In this document: positions 6,638 through 14,313 of the stretch, one piece after another
How positions within the stretch are numbered: the first letter of the stretch is position 1
How the letters are laid out: each line of letters starts with the position of its first letter
DNA from: Enterococcus durans NBRC 100479 = LMG 10746
GTDB lineage: Bacteria; Bacillota; Bacilli; Lactobacillales; Enterococcaceae
DNA: 33,809 bases
Direction: 5' to 3'
Assembly (NCBI RefSeq): GCF_001544215.1
Contig: NZ_BCQB01000031.1
Span: 1-33,809, forward strand
The notes under the pieces: generated by a model
What the model saw: only the letters and a program-made list of their open reading frames with translations
Databases searched by the model: none
Told to the model about the DNA's origin: nothing
Program-made: the position numbers and the translations under genes

Positions 6638-8302
6638 ATGGCTGATAAAGTGAAACAAGGATCTAAAACTGTAGTAGAAAGTCTGATAAATCATCATGTG
6701 GATTATGTATTTGGGATTCCAGGTGCAAAAATCGATGGTGTGTTCAATGAACTAGAAGATGGTGGCCCTGAGTTGATCGTTACTAGACATGAACAAAATG
6801 CGGCTTTTATGGCTCAAGCGGTCGGGCGGATCACAGGTGAACCGGGCGTAGTGATTGCTACAAGTGGACCAGGAGCAAGCAACCTAGCAACTGGGTTAGT
6901 TACTGCTACTGCAGAAGGTGATCCTGTTCTTGCAATTGCTGGTCAAGTAAAACGTAGTGATCTGCTAAAATTGACGCATCAAAGCATGAATAACGCAGCA
7001 TTGTTCCAGCCTATCACAAAATATAGTGCTGAAATCCAAGATCCAGAAACGATTTCTGAAGTAATCGCAAATGCCTATCGTATGGCGAAAAGCTCTAAAA
7101 AGGGGGCAAGCTTCATCAGTATCCCACAAGATGTAGTCGATGCACCTGTTAAAAATGCAGTGATCCAACCTTTGAGAGACCCTCAATTGGGATCAGCATC
7201 AGCTTTAGATATCGACTATTTGGCTGAACGTATCCGTGAAGCTAAATTACCCGTCCTACTTGTAGGAATGCGTGGGTCAAGTGAAAAAGAAACCACAGCA
7301 ATCAGGAATTTAGTTGAAAAAACAGGCTTACCTGTAGTAGAGACCTTCCAAGCAGCAGGAGTGATCTCTCGTCAGTTAGAAGAACATTTCTTTGGTAGAG
7401 TCGGACTATTTAGAAACCAACCTGGAGATATGTTGTTGAAACGTAGTGATTTGGTCATTGCAATTGGCTACGACCCTATCGAATATGAAGCTAGAAACTG
7501 GAATGCCGAAAAAGATGCGCGCATTATTGTGATTGATGAAACGCCAGCAGAAATTGATCCGTATATGCAACCTGAAAGAGAATTGATCGGAAATATCTCA
7601 GAAACATTAGACCTATTGACTGTTTCCTTAGAGCCACAACAAGTATCTGTTGATGCGAAGGAATATCTTGCTTCTTTACAAGCAAAACTTGCGGCAAGAG
7701 ATATCGTTGAATCAAAAAGTGAAGAAGGAATCTTGCATCCGTTAGAAGTGATCAATACGCTTCAAGCAAAAGTAACAGATGACATGACTGTGACTGTTGA
7801 CGTCGGTAGTCATTATATCTGGATGGCACGTCACTTTAGAAGTTATGAAGCACGTCATCTATTGTTCAGTAACGGCATGCAAACATTAGGAGTTGCCTTA
7901 CCTTGGGCTATTTCTGCGGCGTTAGTTCGACCAAACACACAAATCATTTCAGTATCTGGGGATGGCGGTTTCTTGTTCTCTGCACAAGATCTTGAAACAG
8001 CAGTGCGCAAAAAATTGAATATCGTCCATTTGATTTGGAATGATGGTCGCTACAACATGGTAGAATTCCAAGAGATCATGAAATATCAACGTTCATCTGG
8101 TGTCAACTTTGGCCCAGTTGATTTTGTAAAATATGCAGAGGCATTTGGTGCGAAAGGGTTACGTGTGACAAATGTGGAAGAATTGGATCAAGCATTAGCA
8201 GAAGGATTTGAAACAGAAGGTCCTGTGATCATCGATATTCCGATTGATTACCGTGACAATGAAAAATTAGGCGAAACGATTTTACCAGATCAATTTTATT
8301 AA
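6638..8302 (+). CDS. alsS: Acetolactate synthase, catabolic
   Basis: A 554-residue thiamine-diphosphate enzyme condensing two pyruvates into 2-acetolactate and CO2, cytosolic. Seen are the N-terminal pyrimidine-binding domain with catalytic Glu52 in [12 protein letters not shown], the [11 protein letters not shown] block, a middle domain, and the C-terminal diphosphate motif [15 protein letters not shown] followed by WNDGRYNM. With acetolactate decarboxylase next and no regulatory subunit gene, it is the catabolic AlsS rather than the biosynthetic IlvB. AAAAAGGAG precedes the ATG. The downstream gene starts 12 bases after the stop, so the two form an operon diverting pyruvate to acetoin and limiting acidification. 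An inverted repeat lies in the promoter region. Confidence 0.96.
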   Translation: MADKVKQGSKTVVESLINHHVDYVFGIPGAKIDGVFNELEDGGPELIVTRHEQNAAFMAQAVGRITGEPGVVIATSGPGASNLATGLVTATAEGDPVLAIAGQVKRSDLLKLTHQSMNNAALFQPITKYSAEIQDPETISEVIANAYRMAKSSKKGASFISIPQDVVDAPVKNAVIQPLRDPQLGSASALDIDYLAERIREAKLPVLLVGMRGSSEKETTAIRNLVEKTGLPVVETFQAAGVISRQLEEHFFGRVGLFRNQPGDMLLKRSDLVIAIGYDPIEYEARNWNAEKDARIIVIDETPAEIDPYMQPERELIGNISETLDLLTVSLEPQQVSVDAKEYLASLQAKLAARDIVESKSEEGILHPLEVINTLQAKVTDDMTVTVDVGSHYIWMARHFRSYEARHLLFSNGMQTLGVALPWAISAALVRPNTQIISVSGDGGFLFSAQDLETAVRKKLNIVHLIWNDGRYNMVEFQEIMKYQRSSGVNFGPVDFVKYAEAFGAKGLRVTNVEELDQALAEGFETEGPVIIDIPIDYRDNEKLGETILPDQFY

Positions 8303-8314
8303 GGAGATGCGAGC

Positions 8315-9025
8315 ATGAGTGAAAAGGTATTGTATCAACACGGAACCTTAGGCGCATTGATGGCCGGCTTGATGGACGGAACTGAAACAATCGGTCAAGT
8401 ACTCCAACATGGAACGTTGGGATTAGGCACATTACATGGATTAGATGGAGAAGTCATTTTCTTGGATGGAGAAGCCTATCAAGGTCGTTCTGATGGCGCA
8501 GTCATACGATTGACAGGAGAGGAACTGACGCCTTATTCTGCCATTACAGACTTCACAGTCGATCGTTCATTTGATGTAACAACAGAAACAGATGGTGAGA
8601 CATTAAAAAAAGACATCCTTGACAAAGAAGATGGGAAAAACTTGTTTTTAGCGATAAAAATCACAGGAACCTTCAAAAAAATGCATATCAGAATCATGCC
8701 AAAACAAGAAAAACCTTATCGAAGATTAGCCAAGATTTCTGAATCGCAACCGGAGTTCTATCAAGAGAATGTCCAAGGTACGCTCGTAGGATTTTTTACC
8801 CCAGAACTGTTCCAAGGTGTAGCAGCAGCTGGGTTCCATCTGCATTTTATTGATGATACCAGAAAATTTGGCGGGCATGTCATGGATTTTGAATTAGCGG
8901 ATGGTACTGTTGAAAGCAGCCAAATCGAAAGCTTGGTCCAACACTTTCCAGTAAATGATCCAACTTTTGTTCAAAGCGAAATCGACTATGCAGATTTGGA
9001 AAAAGAAATCCAACAAGCAGAATAG
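8315..9025 (+). CDS. alsD: Alpha-acetolactate decarboxylase
   Basis: A 236-residue zinc enzyme decarboxylating 2-acetolactate to acetoin, also called BudA. The metal-binding stretch HLHFIDDTRKFGGHV supplies His175, His177 and His188; the earlier SDGAVIRL block is also typical. Length matches the family. AAGGAG in the short spacer after alsS provides its ribosome site. It is the second gene of the alsS-alsD operon and is followed by an intrinsic terminator at 9081-9118. Confidence 0.96.
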   Translation: MSEKVLYQHGTLGALMAGLMDGTETIGQVLQHGTLGLGTLHGLDGEVIFLDGEAYQGRSDGAVIRLTGEELTPYSAITDFTVDRSFDVTTETDGETLKKDILDKEDGKNLFLAIKITGTFKKMHIRIMPKQEKPYRRLAKISESQPEFYQENVQGTLVGFFTPELFQGVAAAGFHLHFIDDTRKFGGHVMDFELADGTVESSQIESLVQHFPVNDPTFVQSEIDYADLEKEIQQAE

Positions 9026-9080
9026 ATACGGCAATCAAGCAATCGTAGTTGTGTTACCTATAAGAATGAGAGAGCGTATG

Positions 9081-9118
9081 AAAAAAAGTGTGACTTGCTT
9101 TTTCTCACACTCTTTTAT
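9081..9118 (+). terminator. Intrinsic terminator after alsD
   Basis: AGTGTGA (9087-9093) pairs with TCACACT (9105-9111); A-rich sequence precedes and CTTTTATTG follows. It lies about 60 bases after the alsD stop. Confidence 0.75.
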
Positions 9119-9211
9119 TGTTTTAGAATGAATAGAAACGGTGGAAGGCGGAAAAACCAAATTTTTCAACTCTTTTAAATTTATAGACTAGTCAGACCAC
9201 GATTTCTAGGC

Positions 9212-9217
9212 TATAAT
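9212..9217 (+). promoter_or_regulatory. -10 element for the fRMsr gene
   Basis: A perfect TATAAT stands 34 bases before the chosen start, after the alsD terminator. The best-placed -35 (TAGTCA) is poor, so the promoter may be weak or activator-dependent. Confidence 0.45.
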
Positions 9218-9245
9218 TTCTTGCATAGAAGGAGTGGATGGGGTC

Positions 9246-9734
9246 ATGTGGACAGAGAAACAAAAAAAGGATGCATACCAGATATTATTATTACAGCAAG
9301 AAGGACTATTGGAAGCTAAAGACAATTGGTTAGCTAACTTAGCCAATTCTTCCGCACTTTTAAATGAAACCCTACCAGAAACAGTTTTTGCCGGATATTA
9401 TCTTTTCGATGGCGAAGAATTGATTTTAGGACCCTTCCAAGGACGCGTGTCTTGTACGCGAATCAAAATGGGCAAAGGTGTTTGTGGGGAGTCTGCACAA
9501 AAACGGATCTCATTGATCGTTGACGATGTTAAAACCCATGAAAACTATATTTCATGTGATTCAGCAGCACAGTCTGAAATCGTCGTACCAATGGTCAAAA
9601 ACGACCAATTGATTGGGGTATTAGACATTGACTGTGGCGTCACCAATGGCTACGACCGCATTGATCAAGAAAACTTGGAGAAATATGTAGCGCTTTTAGT
9701 TGGAAATATGCCAATTAGTGTTATTTCTAAATAA
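9246..9734 (+). CDS. msrC: Free methionine-R-sulfoxide reductase (GAF domain)
   Basis: A 162-residue single GAF-domain protein that reduces free L-methionine-R-sulfoxide using thioredoxin. The diagnostic cysteines are present: Cys70 in GRVSCTRI, Cys80 in GKGVCGES and Cys104 in YISCDSAAQSEIVVP. Their spacing (10 and 24 residues) equals that of the characterised E. coli and yeast enzymes. The C-terminal GVLDID block also fits. ATG 9246 is used; AAGGAG lies 11 bases upstream, and an in-frame GTG at 9234 overlaps that ribosome site. It is monocistronic, between the alsD terminator and a terminator at 9871-9909. Confidence 0.93.
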   Translation: MWTEKQKKDAYQILLLQQEGLLEAKDNWLANLANSSALLNETLPETVFAGYYLFDGEELILGPFQGRVSCTRIKMGKGVCGESAQKRISLIVDDVKTHENYISCDSAAQSEIVVPMVKNDQLIGVLDIDCGVTNGYDRIDQENLEKYVALLVGNMPISVISK

Positions 9735-9739
9735 AAAAT

Positions 9740-9909
9740 GAGGATGAAACAGTTGTGTCGAGCCGAAAAAATAAGAAGAAACTGAGAGAGTTGCGGCTCG
9801 TTTTTTGGAAATGTTGGTTTATTTTTTCGATGAAAGTCCTTCTGTTTCTATGATTTCTCAAAATTTAGCGGATGAGGTGAAAGTATTGTTACTTTTACCT
9901 CATTTTTTT
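9740..9909. repeat. Diverged intergenic repeat with terminator (copy E)
   Basis: It resembles the GGGACA repeat family in architecture but not closely in sequence. It opens ATGAGGATGAAACAG, contains GAGCCG and CGGCTC arms around a A/T-rich centre, and closes with a strong terminator at 9871-9909 (ATGAGGTGAAAGT pairing with ACTTTTACCTCAT, then a T-run). This terminates the sulfoxide reductase gene. Confidence 0.5.
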
Positions 9910-10000
9910 GAAATATTATAATGGTTTTTAGTTTTCATAATCTAATTTTAATGTTATTATCATTTTATAAAATGTTAAAACGATTAAAGGTGGATGAGAT

Positions 10001-10213
10001 ATGAGTAACGAAGAAATCATTTTAGGACAAAAATATGCTTGCCGACCGATAGGCTTAAAAAACAAAGTAATTGGCGAAGTGATCAGTAAAATGGAAAATT
10101 GTGTCGTTTTATGTGTAGAGGAATACCAAGAGTGCGACCATGAAGAAATATTAGAAAAATGCGGTAAAGTTGTCGCAAAGTATTCGGAAGTTTGTGAATT
10201 GCATGAGATTTAA
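10001..10213 (+). CDS. Small uncharacterised protein, possibly DUF2187-like
   Basis: A 70-residue cytosolic protein with AAAGGTGG eight bases before its ATG, so it is probably real. It carries five cysteines, four in the C-terminal half (around VVLCVEEYQECDHEEILEKC). The GEVISKMENCVVLCV strand-like stretch recalls the GxVxKxxENSVIV pattern of the DUF2187/YkvS family, but the Cys content is unusual and the match is by eye only. A perfect 14-base palindrome CATTTTATAAAATG at 9961-9974 lies upstream and may be an operator. No operon partner. Function unknown; metal or redox sensing is only a guess. Confidence 0.65.
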   Translation: MSNEEIILGQKYACRPIGLKNKVIGEVISKMENCVVLCVEEYQECDHEEILEKCGKVVAKYSEVCELHEI

Positions 10214-10441
10214 GCGGTATTTACCACACCAGCTAGAATTTATGAACATGCAGTTGTTTCTTGATCCATCACTAGTATCATATAGATAGCGCTCTGAGCA
10301 ATTAAGGAGAATGCTTGAAACGTTTCATTTTACATCGGAAATTTAGTGATAAGCAGATATTTTTTAGATTTGCTCCTATCAAATAGGGATAATTGAGAAA
10401 GTTGAGGCGTGTGGTTGCTTCAACTTTTTTTGTCTTGCTAT
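10214..10441. other. Gene-free spacer with an intrinsic terminator
   Basis: No credible ORF. A terminator at 10396-10431 pairs AAAGTTGA with TCAACTTT and ends in a seven-base T-run. A stretch at 10355-10377 (TATTTTTTAGATTTGCTCCT) resembles the right end of repeat copy B and may be a decayed remnant of that family. Confidence 0.6.
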
Positions 10442-10498
10442 TTTACAAATCAACAAATATCGTCTATATTATTGACAAGTCAATAATTGATTAGTCAA
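10442..10498 (+). promoter_or_regulatory. marR promoter with two tandem palindromic operators
   Basis: TTTACA (10442-10447) and TATATT (10465-10470) are spaced by 17 bases. Directly downstream lie TTGACAAGTCAA (10472-10483) and TTGATTAGTCAA (10487-10498), start points 15 bases apart. They cover the probable transcript start, as expected for an autorepressing MarR protein, and end four bases before the AGGAGG ribosome site. Confidence 0.7.
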
Positions 10499-10513
10499 TG
10501 AAGGAGGGAAATG

Positions 10514-10933
10514 ATGGATTTAAGAAAACTAAGCCAGTTGCTCTATCAAATCAAAATCATTAGTCAAGAGGGTACAGCTTTATTTGAAAAAAAGACCGGT
10601 TTCAGCTTGAGTAGATACGAGCTGCTGATGTTTTTAAGTGAACATGGGGAATGCTTGCAGAGTCAGATCCAACTAGAGATGAAAATTGACAATGCAGCTA
10701 TCTCACGGCATTTAAAAATATTGGAAGAGAAAGGATACGTTATACGAAAAAGAAATCCGGAAAATAATCGTGAAGTATTCGTTTTACTTTCAGAAAAAGC
10801 AATCAAAGAATTGGCTCAGTGTGAGAAAGATCATCAAAATTCCAATAACTCTTTGTGTCTCTCTTTATCTGAGAAAGAACTAATTGAACTAACTCGATTA
10901 TTAGATAAATTATATCAAAATACCGATGAATAA
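10514..10933 (+). CDS. MarR family transcriptional regulator
   Basis: A 139-residue winged-helix regulator. The recognition region QSQIQLEMKIDNAAISRHLKILEEKGYV (residues about 55-80) and the wing with RKRNPENNREVFVLLSEKA are typical. ATG 10514 leaves six bases after AGGAGG; ATG 10511 leaves only three. MarR proteins act as dimers on short palindromes and respond to phenolic, quinone or oxidant ligands. The two TTGA-N4-GTCAA palindromes at its promoter indicate autorepression. It heads an operon with a nitroreductase and a quinol-type monooxygenase, the arrangement of MhqR-like quinone or electrophile stress systems. No Cys near the N-terminus of the OhrR type is seen; the ligand is unknown. 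Confidence 0.88.
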   Translation: MDLRKLSQLLYQIKIISQEGTALFEKKTGFSLSRYELLMFLSEHGECLQSQIQLEMKIDNAAISRHLKILEEKGYVIRKRNPENNREVFVLLSEKAIKELAQCEKDHQNSNNSLCLSLSEKELIELTRLLDKLYQNTDE

Positions 10934-10950
10934 AGAAAGAAGCGAGAAGA

Positions 10951-11589
10951 ATGAGCAAAGAATTAGCAAACAATGATTTTTCAGAAATCGTATTTGGTAG
11001 AAAATCAGTACGTGTCTATGATGAAACAGTGAAAATCTTTCATGAAGAAATGTTAGAAATGATCCAAGAAACAACAACGGCTCCTTCATCAGTAAATCTA
11101 CAGCCTTGGCGCTTTGTTGTAGTCGAAAGTGAAGAAGCAAAAGCTAAATTAAAACCACTGATCCGTTTCAACACACGTCAAAATGATACTTCTTCTGCGA
11201 TGGTCTTGATTTTTGGAGACATGGAATGCTATGAATACGGCGAAGAAATCTACAACCAAGCAGTAGAAGAAGGGAAAATGCCAGCTGAAGTCCGTGACCA
11301 ACAATTAGCAGCTATTATTCCTTATTACAAAAACCTTACTCGTCAAGAAATGAATGATGTTGTAAAAATTGATGCTAGCTTAGCTGCAATGCAGTTCATG
11401 TTAATTGCTCGCGGTCATGGATATGATACCAATCCAATCGGTGGATTTGAAGCCGATCAATTAGCGGAAGCTTTTGATTTAGATAAAGAACGTTATGTAC
11501 CTGTTATGATTCTATCAGTAGGTAAAGCAGTAGACCAAGGGTATGAATCTGTTCGTTTAGCTTCAGAAAAAATCACATCTTTTAAGTAA
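10951..11589 (+). CDS. Nitroreductase family flavoprotein
   Basis: A 212-residue FMN-dependent NAD(P)H nitroreductase. The N-terminal RKSVRVYD (residues 17-24) and TAPSSVNLQPWRFVVV (43-58) bind FMN phosphate and ring; the C-terminal half has GYDTNPIGGFE, which also lines the flavin. Relatives reduce nitroaromatics and quinones or act as general ene/nitro reductases. It lies 17 bases after marR with a weak GAGAAG ribosome site, suggesting translational coupling or modest expression. Context suggests electrophile or quinone detoxification under the MarR regulator; the natural substrate is unknown. Confidence 0.9.
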   Translation: MSKELANNDFSEIVFGRKSVRVYDETVKIFHEEMLEMIQETTTAPSSVNLQPWRFVVVESEEAKAKLKPLIRFNTRQNDTSSAMVLIFGDMECYEYGEEIYNQAVEEGKMPAEVRDQQLAAIIPYYKNLTRQEMNDVVKIDASLAAMQFMLIARGHGYDTNPIGGFEADQLAEAFDLDKERYVPVMILSVGKAVDQGYESVRLASEKITSFK

Positions 11590-11604
11590 AGCGAGGGAAC
11601 TAAT

Positions 11605-11892
11605 ATGATCGTAATCAATGCAAAATTTTCTATTAAGCCTGAAAAAAGAAATGAATTTTTAGCAGAAGTTAAAAATTTGATCGAAGCAACAAAAAAAGAA
11701 GACGGTTGTCTAAGCTATAAATTGTTTGAATCAATTGATACAGAAAATGAATTCGTCATGATCGAAAACTGGCGGGATCAACAAGCTGTAGAAGGACATA
11801 ATCAAAGTCCATTATTGCAAAAATTATTCCATAGTATGCCAGAATACAGCAGTAAAAAATCAGAGATCGTCGTTTCAAAAACAATTGACTAG
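11605..11892 (+). CDS. Antibiotic biosynthesis monooxygenase (ABM) domain protein
   Basis: A 95-residue single ABM domain (dimeric ferredoxin-like fold; YgiN/quinol monooxygenase group). Seen are the first strand MIVINAKFSIKPEKRNEF, CLSYKLFESIDTENEFVMIENW in the middle, and a C-terminal HNQSPLLQKLF helix. Such proteins oxidise quinols or anthrone-type compounds without cofactor, or bind haem. It is the last gene of the marR operon, 15 bases after the nitroreductase and followed by a terminator. Pairing with a nitroreductase suggests a quinone redox role (inference). Confidence 0.9.
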   Translation: MIVINAKFSIKPEKRNEFLAEVKNLIEATKKEDGCLSYKLFESIDTENEFVMIENWRDQQAVEGHNQSPLLQKLFHSMPEYSSKKSEIVVSKTID

Positions 11893-11928
11893 AAAACAAT
11901 GGCTTTCTATACATTTATTAAACCAATG

Positions 11929-11974
11929 AAAAACGTGAGAATTAGACTTAACTGTCGATTTCTCACGTTTTTTT
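11929..11974. terminator. Bidirectional intrinsic terminator
   Basis: AAAAACGTGAGAA and TTTCTCACGTTTTTTT pair around a 17-base loop. It ends the marR operon and lies about 30 bases beyond the stop of the convergent minus-strand gene, which it can also terminate. Confidence 0.85.
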
Positions 11975-12005
11975 GTTCTATCTATCAGATCTTGCTACCT
12001 AGTAC

Positions 12006-12806
12006 TCAGTCTTTGGTAAGAAACGATGTCTGCTTACTTAGCGGTTCTTTTTTCTCATTATCAAGTGCAGATGCAGCTTTGCTTTTTTTAGTTAGTTGGG
12101 AAACAGATGGTAAAGGAGGTGCCTTAAATTTAGAAATGACACTGGTAGTTATACGCCCATTTCGCATTGAAAATTGGAGATGTTCAGTAGTAACCTGGTA
12201 GAGCATGAGATTAAACAATTCATTTTTGTAGTGATAATCTGGCGGATTCATTGTTTTATACAATTTTGTTTTGACTTCAAGAGTAGTCGATGACAAGAGA
12301 TCGTCCCAATTGAATTGCGGATAAGCAGTTTGAGCTGCTTGGTAGAAAGAATCAAAATCAGTGTCTTGGTGCTGCCAATCATAAGTGGAAAACTTTTTCG
12401 TATCTGCTGAAGAGAACTTTAACTTTTTTTCGATTTTTTCTTTTAACAACTCTATAGTGAGCATTTTTTCTATGTAAATAAGATCATCGAAAGGACAAAG
12501 TTTTTGCGCAAGTTCTTTTGCAATCAATTCATACTGTACGCTGAAATTATCAACTGTAATCATTCTACTTTGAAGTTGACGGACAAAATATTTTTCTATA
12601 CTTGGCAAAGTCAATTGTTTTGCAGCGGAAATGGTTTGATCAAAAAAAGATTGATCCTCAGGCTTTTTGCTTTTTAAATGGGAAAGACACACCATTATAT
12701 CTTGTTTTGTATACTTTTGTTGATAGTTATTTATTTGTTGCTGGCGATAGGAAAATATAGAATGGAGTAATTCCTGTTTTAAACTATTCTTTTCTTCTGG
12801 TTTCAT
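12006..12806 (-). CDS. Uncharacterised 266-residue cytosolic protein
   Basis: I do not recognise this protein. It is a complete ORF with AAAGAGG before its ATG. The sequence is hydrophilic, rich in Lys, Gln and Ser, without signal peptide or membrane segment; the first 180 residues look mainly alpha-helical (for example EKMLTIELLKEKIEKKLKF). The last 45 residues (after FKAPPLPSV) are Ser/Lys-rich and probably disordered. A FNWDDLLSSTTLEVKTKLY segment suggests a small folded core. It stands alone, convergent with the marR operon and divergent from the T-box-led ECF operon. Base composition does not differ obviously from its neighbours. It may be a genus-restricted protein. Confidence 0.75.
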   Translation of the reverse strand: MKPEEKNSLKQELLHSIFSYRQQQINNYQQKYTKQDIMVCLSHLKSKKPEDQSFFDQTISAAKQLTLPSIEKYFVRQLQSRMITVDNFSVQYELIAKELAQKLCPFDDLIYIEKMLTIELLKEKIEKKLKFSSADTKKFSTYDWQHQDTDFDSFYQAAQTAYPQFNWDDLLSSTTLEVKTKLYKTMNPPDYHYKNELFNLMLYQVTTEHLQFSMRNGRITTSVISKFKAPPLPSVSQLTKKSKAASALDNEKKEPLSKQTSFLTKD

Positions 12807-12984
12807 ACTAGCTGCCTCTTTTCGAATAACTTTTTATACAGTATGAAGTAAAAATTCCAACAATGGACAACAGTTTTTTCCGCTGTAATTAATTTTTATT
12901 TTTGAAAAAAGTATACTTAGTAAAATCGATAGCACAAAAATCAGAAAGTCAGCATTAGACTAGCTAAAAGAAAAAATTTTTTTC

Positions 12985-13017
12985 TTGATTGACAAATCAA
13001 ATGAACTCTGCTATTTT
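12985..13017 (+). promoter_or_regulatory. Promoter of the T-box/ECF operon
   Basis: TTGACA (12989-12994) and TATTTT (13012-13017) are spaced by exactly 17 bases, placing the transcript start near 13024, at the T-box 5' end. A palindrome TTGATT-GACA-AATCAA (12985-13000) overlaps the -35 and may be a repressor site in addition to the T-box. Confidence 0.7.
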
Positions 13018-13023
13018 ATTACC

Positions 13024-13306
13024 AATCATTAAAACGCGATGAAAAAGAAAGTAGAGTAACCATGTACGCTAAAGAGAATTCCTGCTTGGTGAGAGGGGAT
13101 GCGCATCAATTACTTGAAAATGGCTTTTGAGCGGATTTCCCGACTTTATGAAGGAAGTACGGTTGTCCCCGTTAACAAGGCACAGTCTCCAAGATGCAAA
13201 CTTTTTGGGTACTGATCGAGATGAAATCTGTGAGGATTTTATGATTAAAGGTGGTAACGCATGTCCAATGCCCTTAGCAAATTTTTTGCTAGGGGCATTT
13301 TTTGTA
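13024..13306 (+). promoter_or_regulatory. T-box leader, probable tRNA-Met (AUG specifier)
   Basis: Stem I elements are visible: GATGAAAAAGAAAGTA near the 5' end, loop-E strands AGTA (5') and GAA (3') flanking a GAGTAA/TTACTT stem, then GAA-A-ATG with the specifier ATG at 13120-13122; AAAAG and CTTTT close the lower stem. The T-box proper is AAAGGTGGTAACGC (13247-13260); its TGGT would pair with a tRNA 3' end ACCA. The intrinsic terminator uses ATGCCCTTAGCAAA and TTTGCTAGGGGCAT with a T-run ending near 13303. Uncharged tRNA-Met should favour antitermination, switching on the downstream SAM enzyme and ECF transporter under methionine starvation. Confidence 0.88.
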
Positions 13307-13379
13307 TTTGCTTTTAAGCAAGGATGACTATCTCATAAAGAGACTCATCGGACATAAAGAATTGGAAGGTGGACGAATT

Positions 13380-14219
13380 ATGGCAGGATTTTTAGTAGTA
13401 CAAACCGATTTTGGGTTGCAAGATGGCGCGGTAAATGCAATGTATGGAGTGGCTTATCAAGTTGAGCCCAACTTGATCATCAATAATCTCACTCACGAGA
13501 TTGAACCATACAATATTCATGATGCAAGTTACCGTCTATTGCAAGCAGCAAGTTATTGGCCAGCGGGCACGGTATTTGTTTCGGTTGTTGATCCTGGGGT
13601 TGGTTCAACGCGTCGAAGTGTCGTGGCAGAATTAAAAGATGGGCAATATGTCATCACGCCAGACAATGGGACATTGACATATTTGGCACAATACGTAGGA
13701 ATCAAAGAAGTCCGTCAAATTGATGAAGAAACACAGCGTTTGCCAGGTTCATCAGAAAGTCATACATTCCATGGACGCAATGTCTATGTATACAATGGGG
13801 CTCGACTAGCTAGTGGAAATGTACGATTTGACGAACTAGGTTCAGTCATTCCAACGAGCGAGTTAGTAACATTCCCATTGATCGCTCCTGTCCAAAATGA
13901 ACATACAACGACAGGTACGATCGATATCACCGATATTCGTTTCGGCTCACTTTGGACGAACATTCCGGTGGATTTTTTCAAAAATTGGCAAATTGAATAT
14001 GGACAAAGCTTACTAGTAAAAATATACTATCAAGGTGTAGTCCGTTACCAAGATAAGGTTGTCTTTGGACGTTCGTTTGCTCAAGTAGCGCCAAAAAAAG
14101 CGGTATTATACATCAATTCATTATTGAACGTTGGTTTAGGGATCAATCTGGATTCATTTTCAGCTGTATATAAGATCGGAACAGGCAATGACTGGACGAT
14201 CGAACTGACAAAGAACTAA
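13380..14219 (+). CDS. SAM hydroxide adenosyltransferase (DUF62 family)
   Basis: A 279-residue member of the fluorinase/chlorinase-like family. Signature blocks are VQTDFG (residues 7-12), VVDPGVGSTRRSV, ITPDNGTLTYL and SHTFHGRNVY, followed by a C-terminal barrel domain. Most bacterial members hydrolyse S-adenosylmethionine to adenosine and methionine, not halogenation. ATG 13380 has GGAAGGTGG upstream; an ORF extension back to 13302 would overlap the T-box terminator. First gene after the Met T-box and probably co-transcribed with the ECF genes. Its last codons and stop are the first unit of a 12-base tandem repeat. A role recycling methionine from SAM, or handling an adenosine/methionine-type compound imported by the ECF system, is inference. 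Confidence 0.9.
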   Translation: MAGFLVVQTDFGLQDGAVNAMYGVAYQVEPNLIINNLTHEIEPYNIHDASYRLLQAASYWPAGTVFVSVVDPGVGSTRRSVVAELKDGQYVITPDNGTLTYLAQYVGIKEVRQIDEETQRLPGSSESHTFHGRNVYVYNGARLASGNVRFDELGSVIPTSELVTFPLIAPVQNEHTTTGTIDITDIRFGSLWTNIPVDFFKNWQIEYGQSLLVKIYYQGVVRYQDKVVFGRSFAQVAPKKAVLYINSLLNVGLGINLDSFSAVYKIGTGNDWTIELTKN

Positions 14220-14276
14220 GAAAAGAACTAAGAAAAGAACTAAGAAAAGAACTAAGAAAAGAACTAAGAAAAGAAG
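14209..14276 (+). repeat. 12-base tandem repeat with stop codons
   Basis: Unit AAAAGAACTAAG occurs four times perfectly (14221-14268), preceded by CAAAGAACTAAG holding the last sense codons and TAA of the adenosyltransferase gene, and followed by a partial copy AAAAGAA. Each unit repeats the stop in the same frame, so copy-number change cannot alter the protein but changes the spacing to the ECF S-component gene. Confidence 0.9.
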
Positions 14277-14313
14277 CACTTATTACGTATTAATTAAAAA
14301 GGGGTAAAAAAGT

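Noticed and set aside
11899-12201. 100-codon plus-strand ORF
   Set aside because: It runs through the terminator at 11929-11974 and is antisense to the better supported 266-residue gene; no ribosome site.
13127-13327. 66-codon plus-strand ORF
   Set aside because: It lies within the T-box leader and its terminator, whose RNA structure explains the sequence.
14209-14276. Short tandem array considered as a CRISPR or iteron array
   Set aside because: Units are only 12 bases with no spacers, and no cas or replication gene is nearby; simple slippage duplication explains it.
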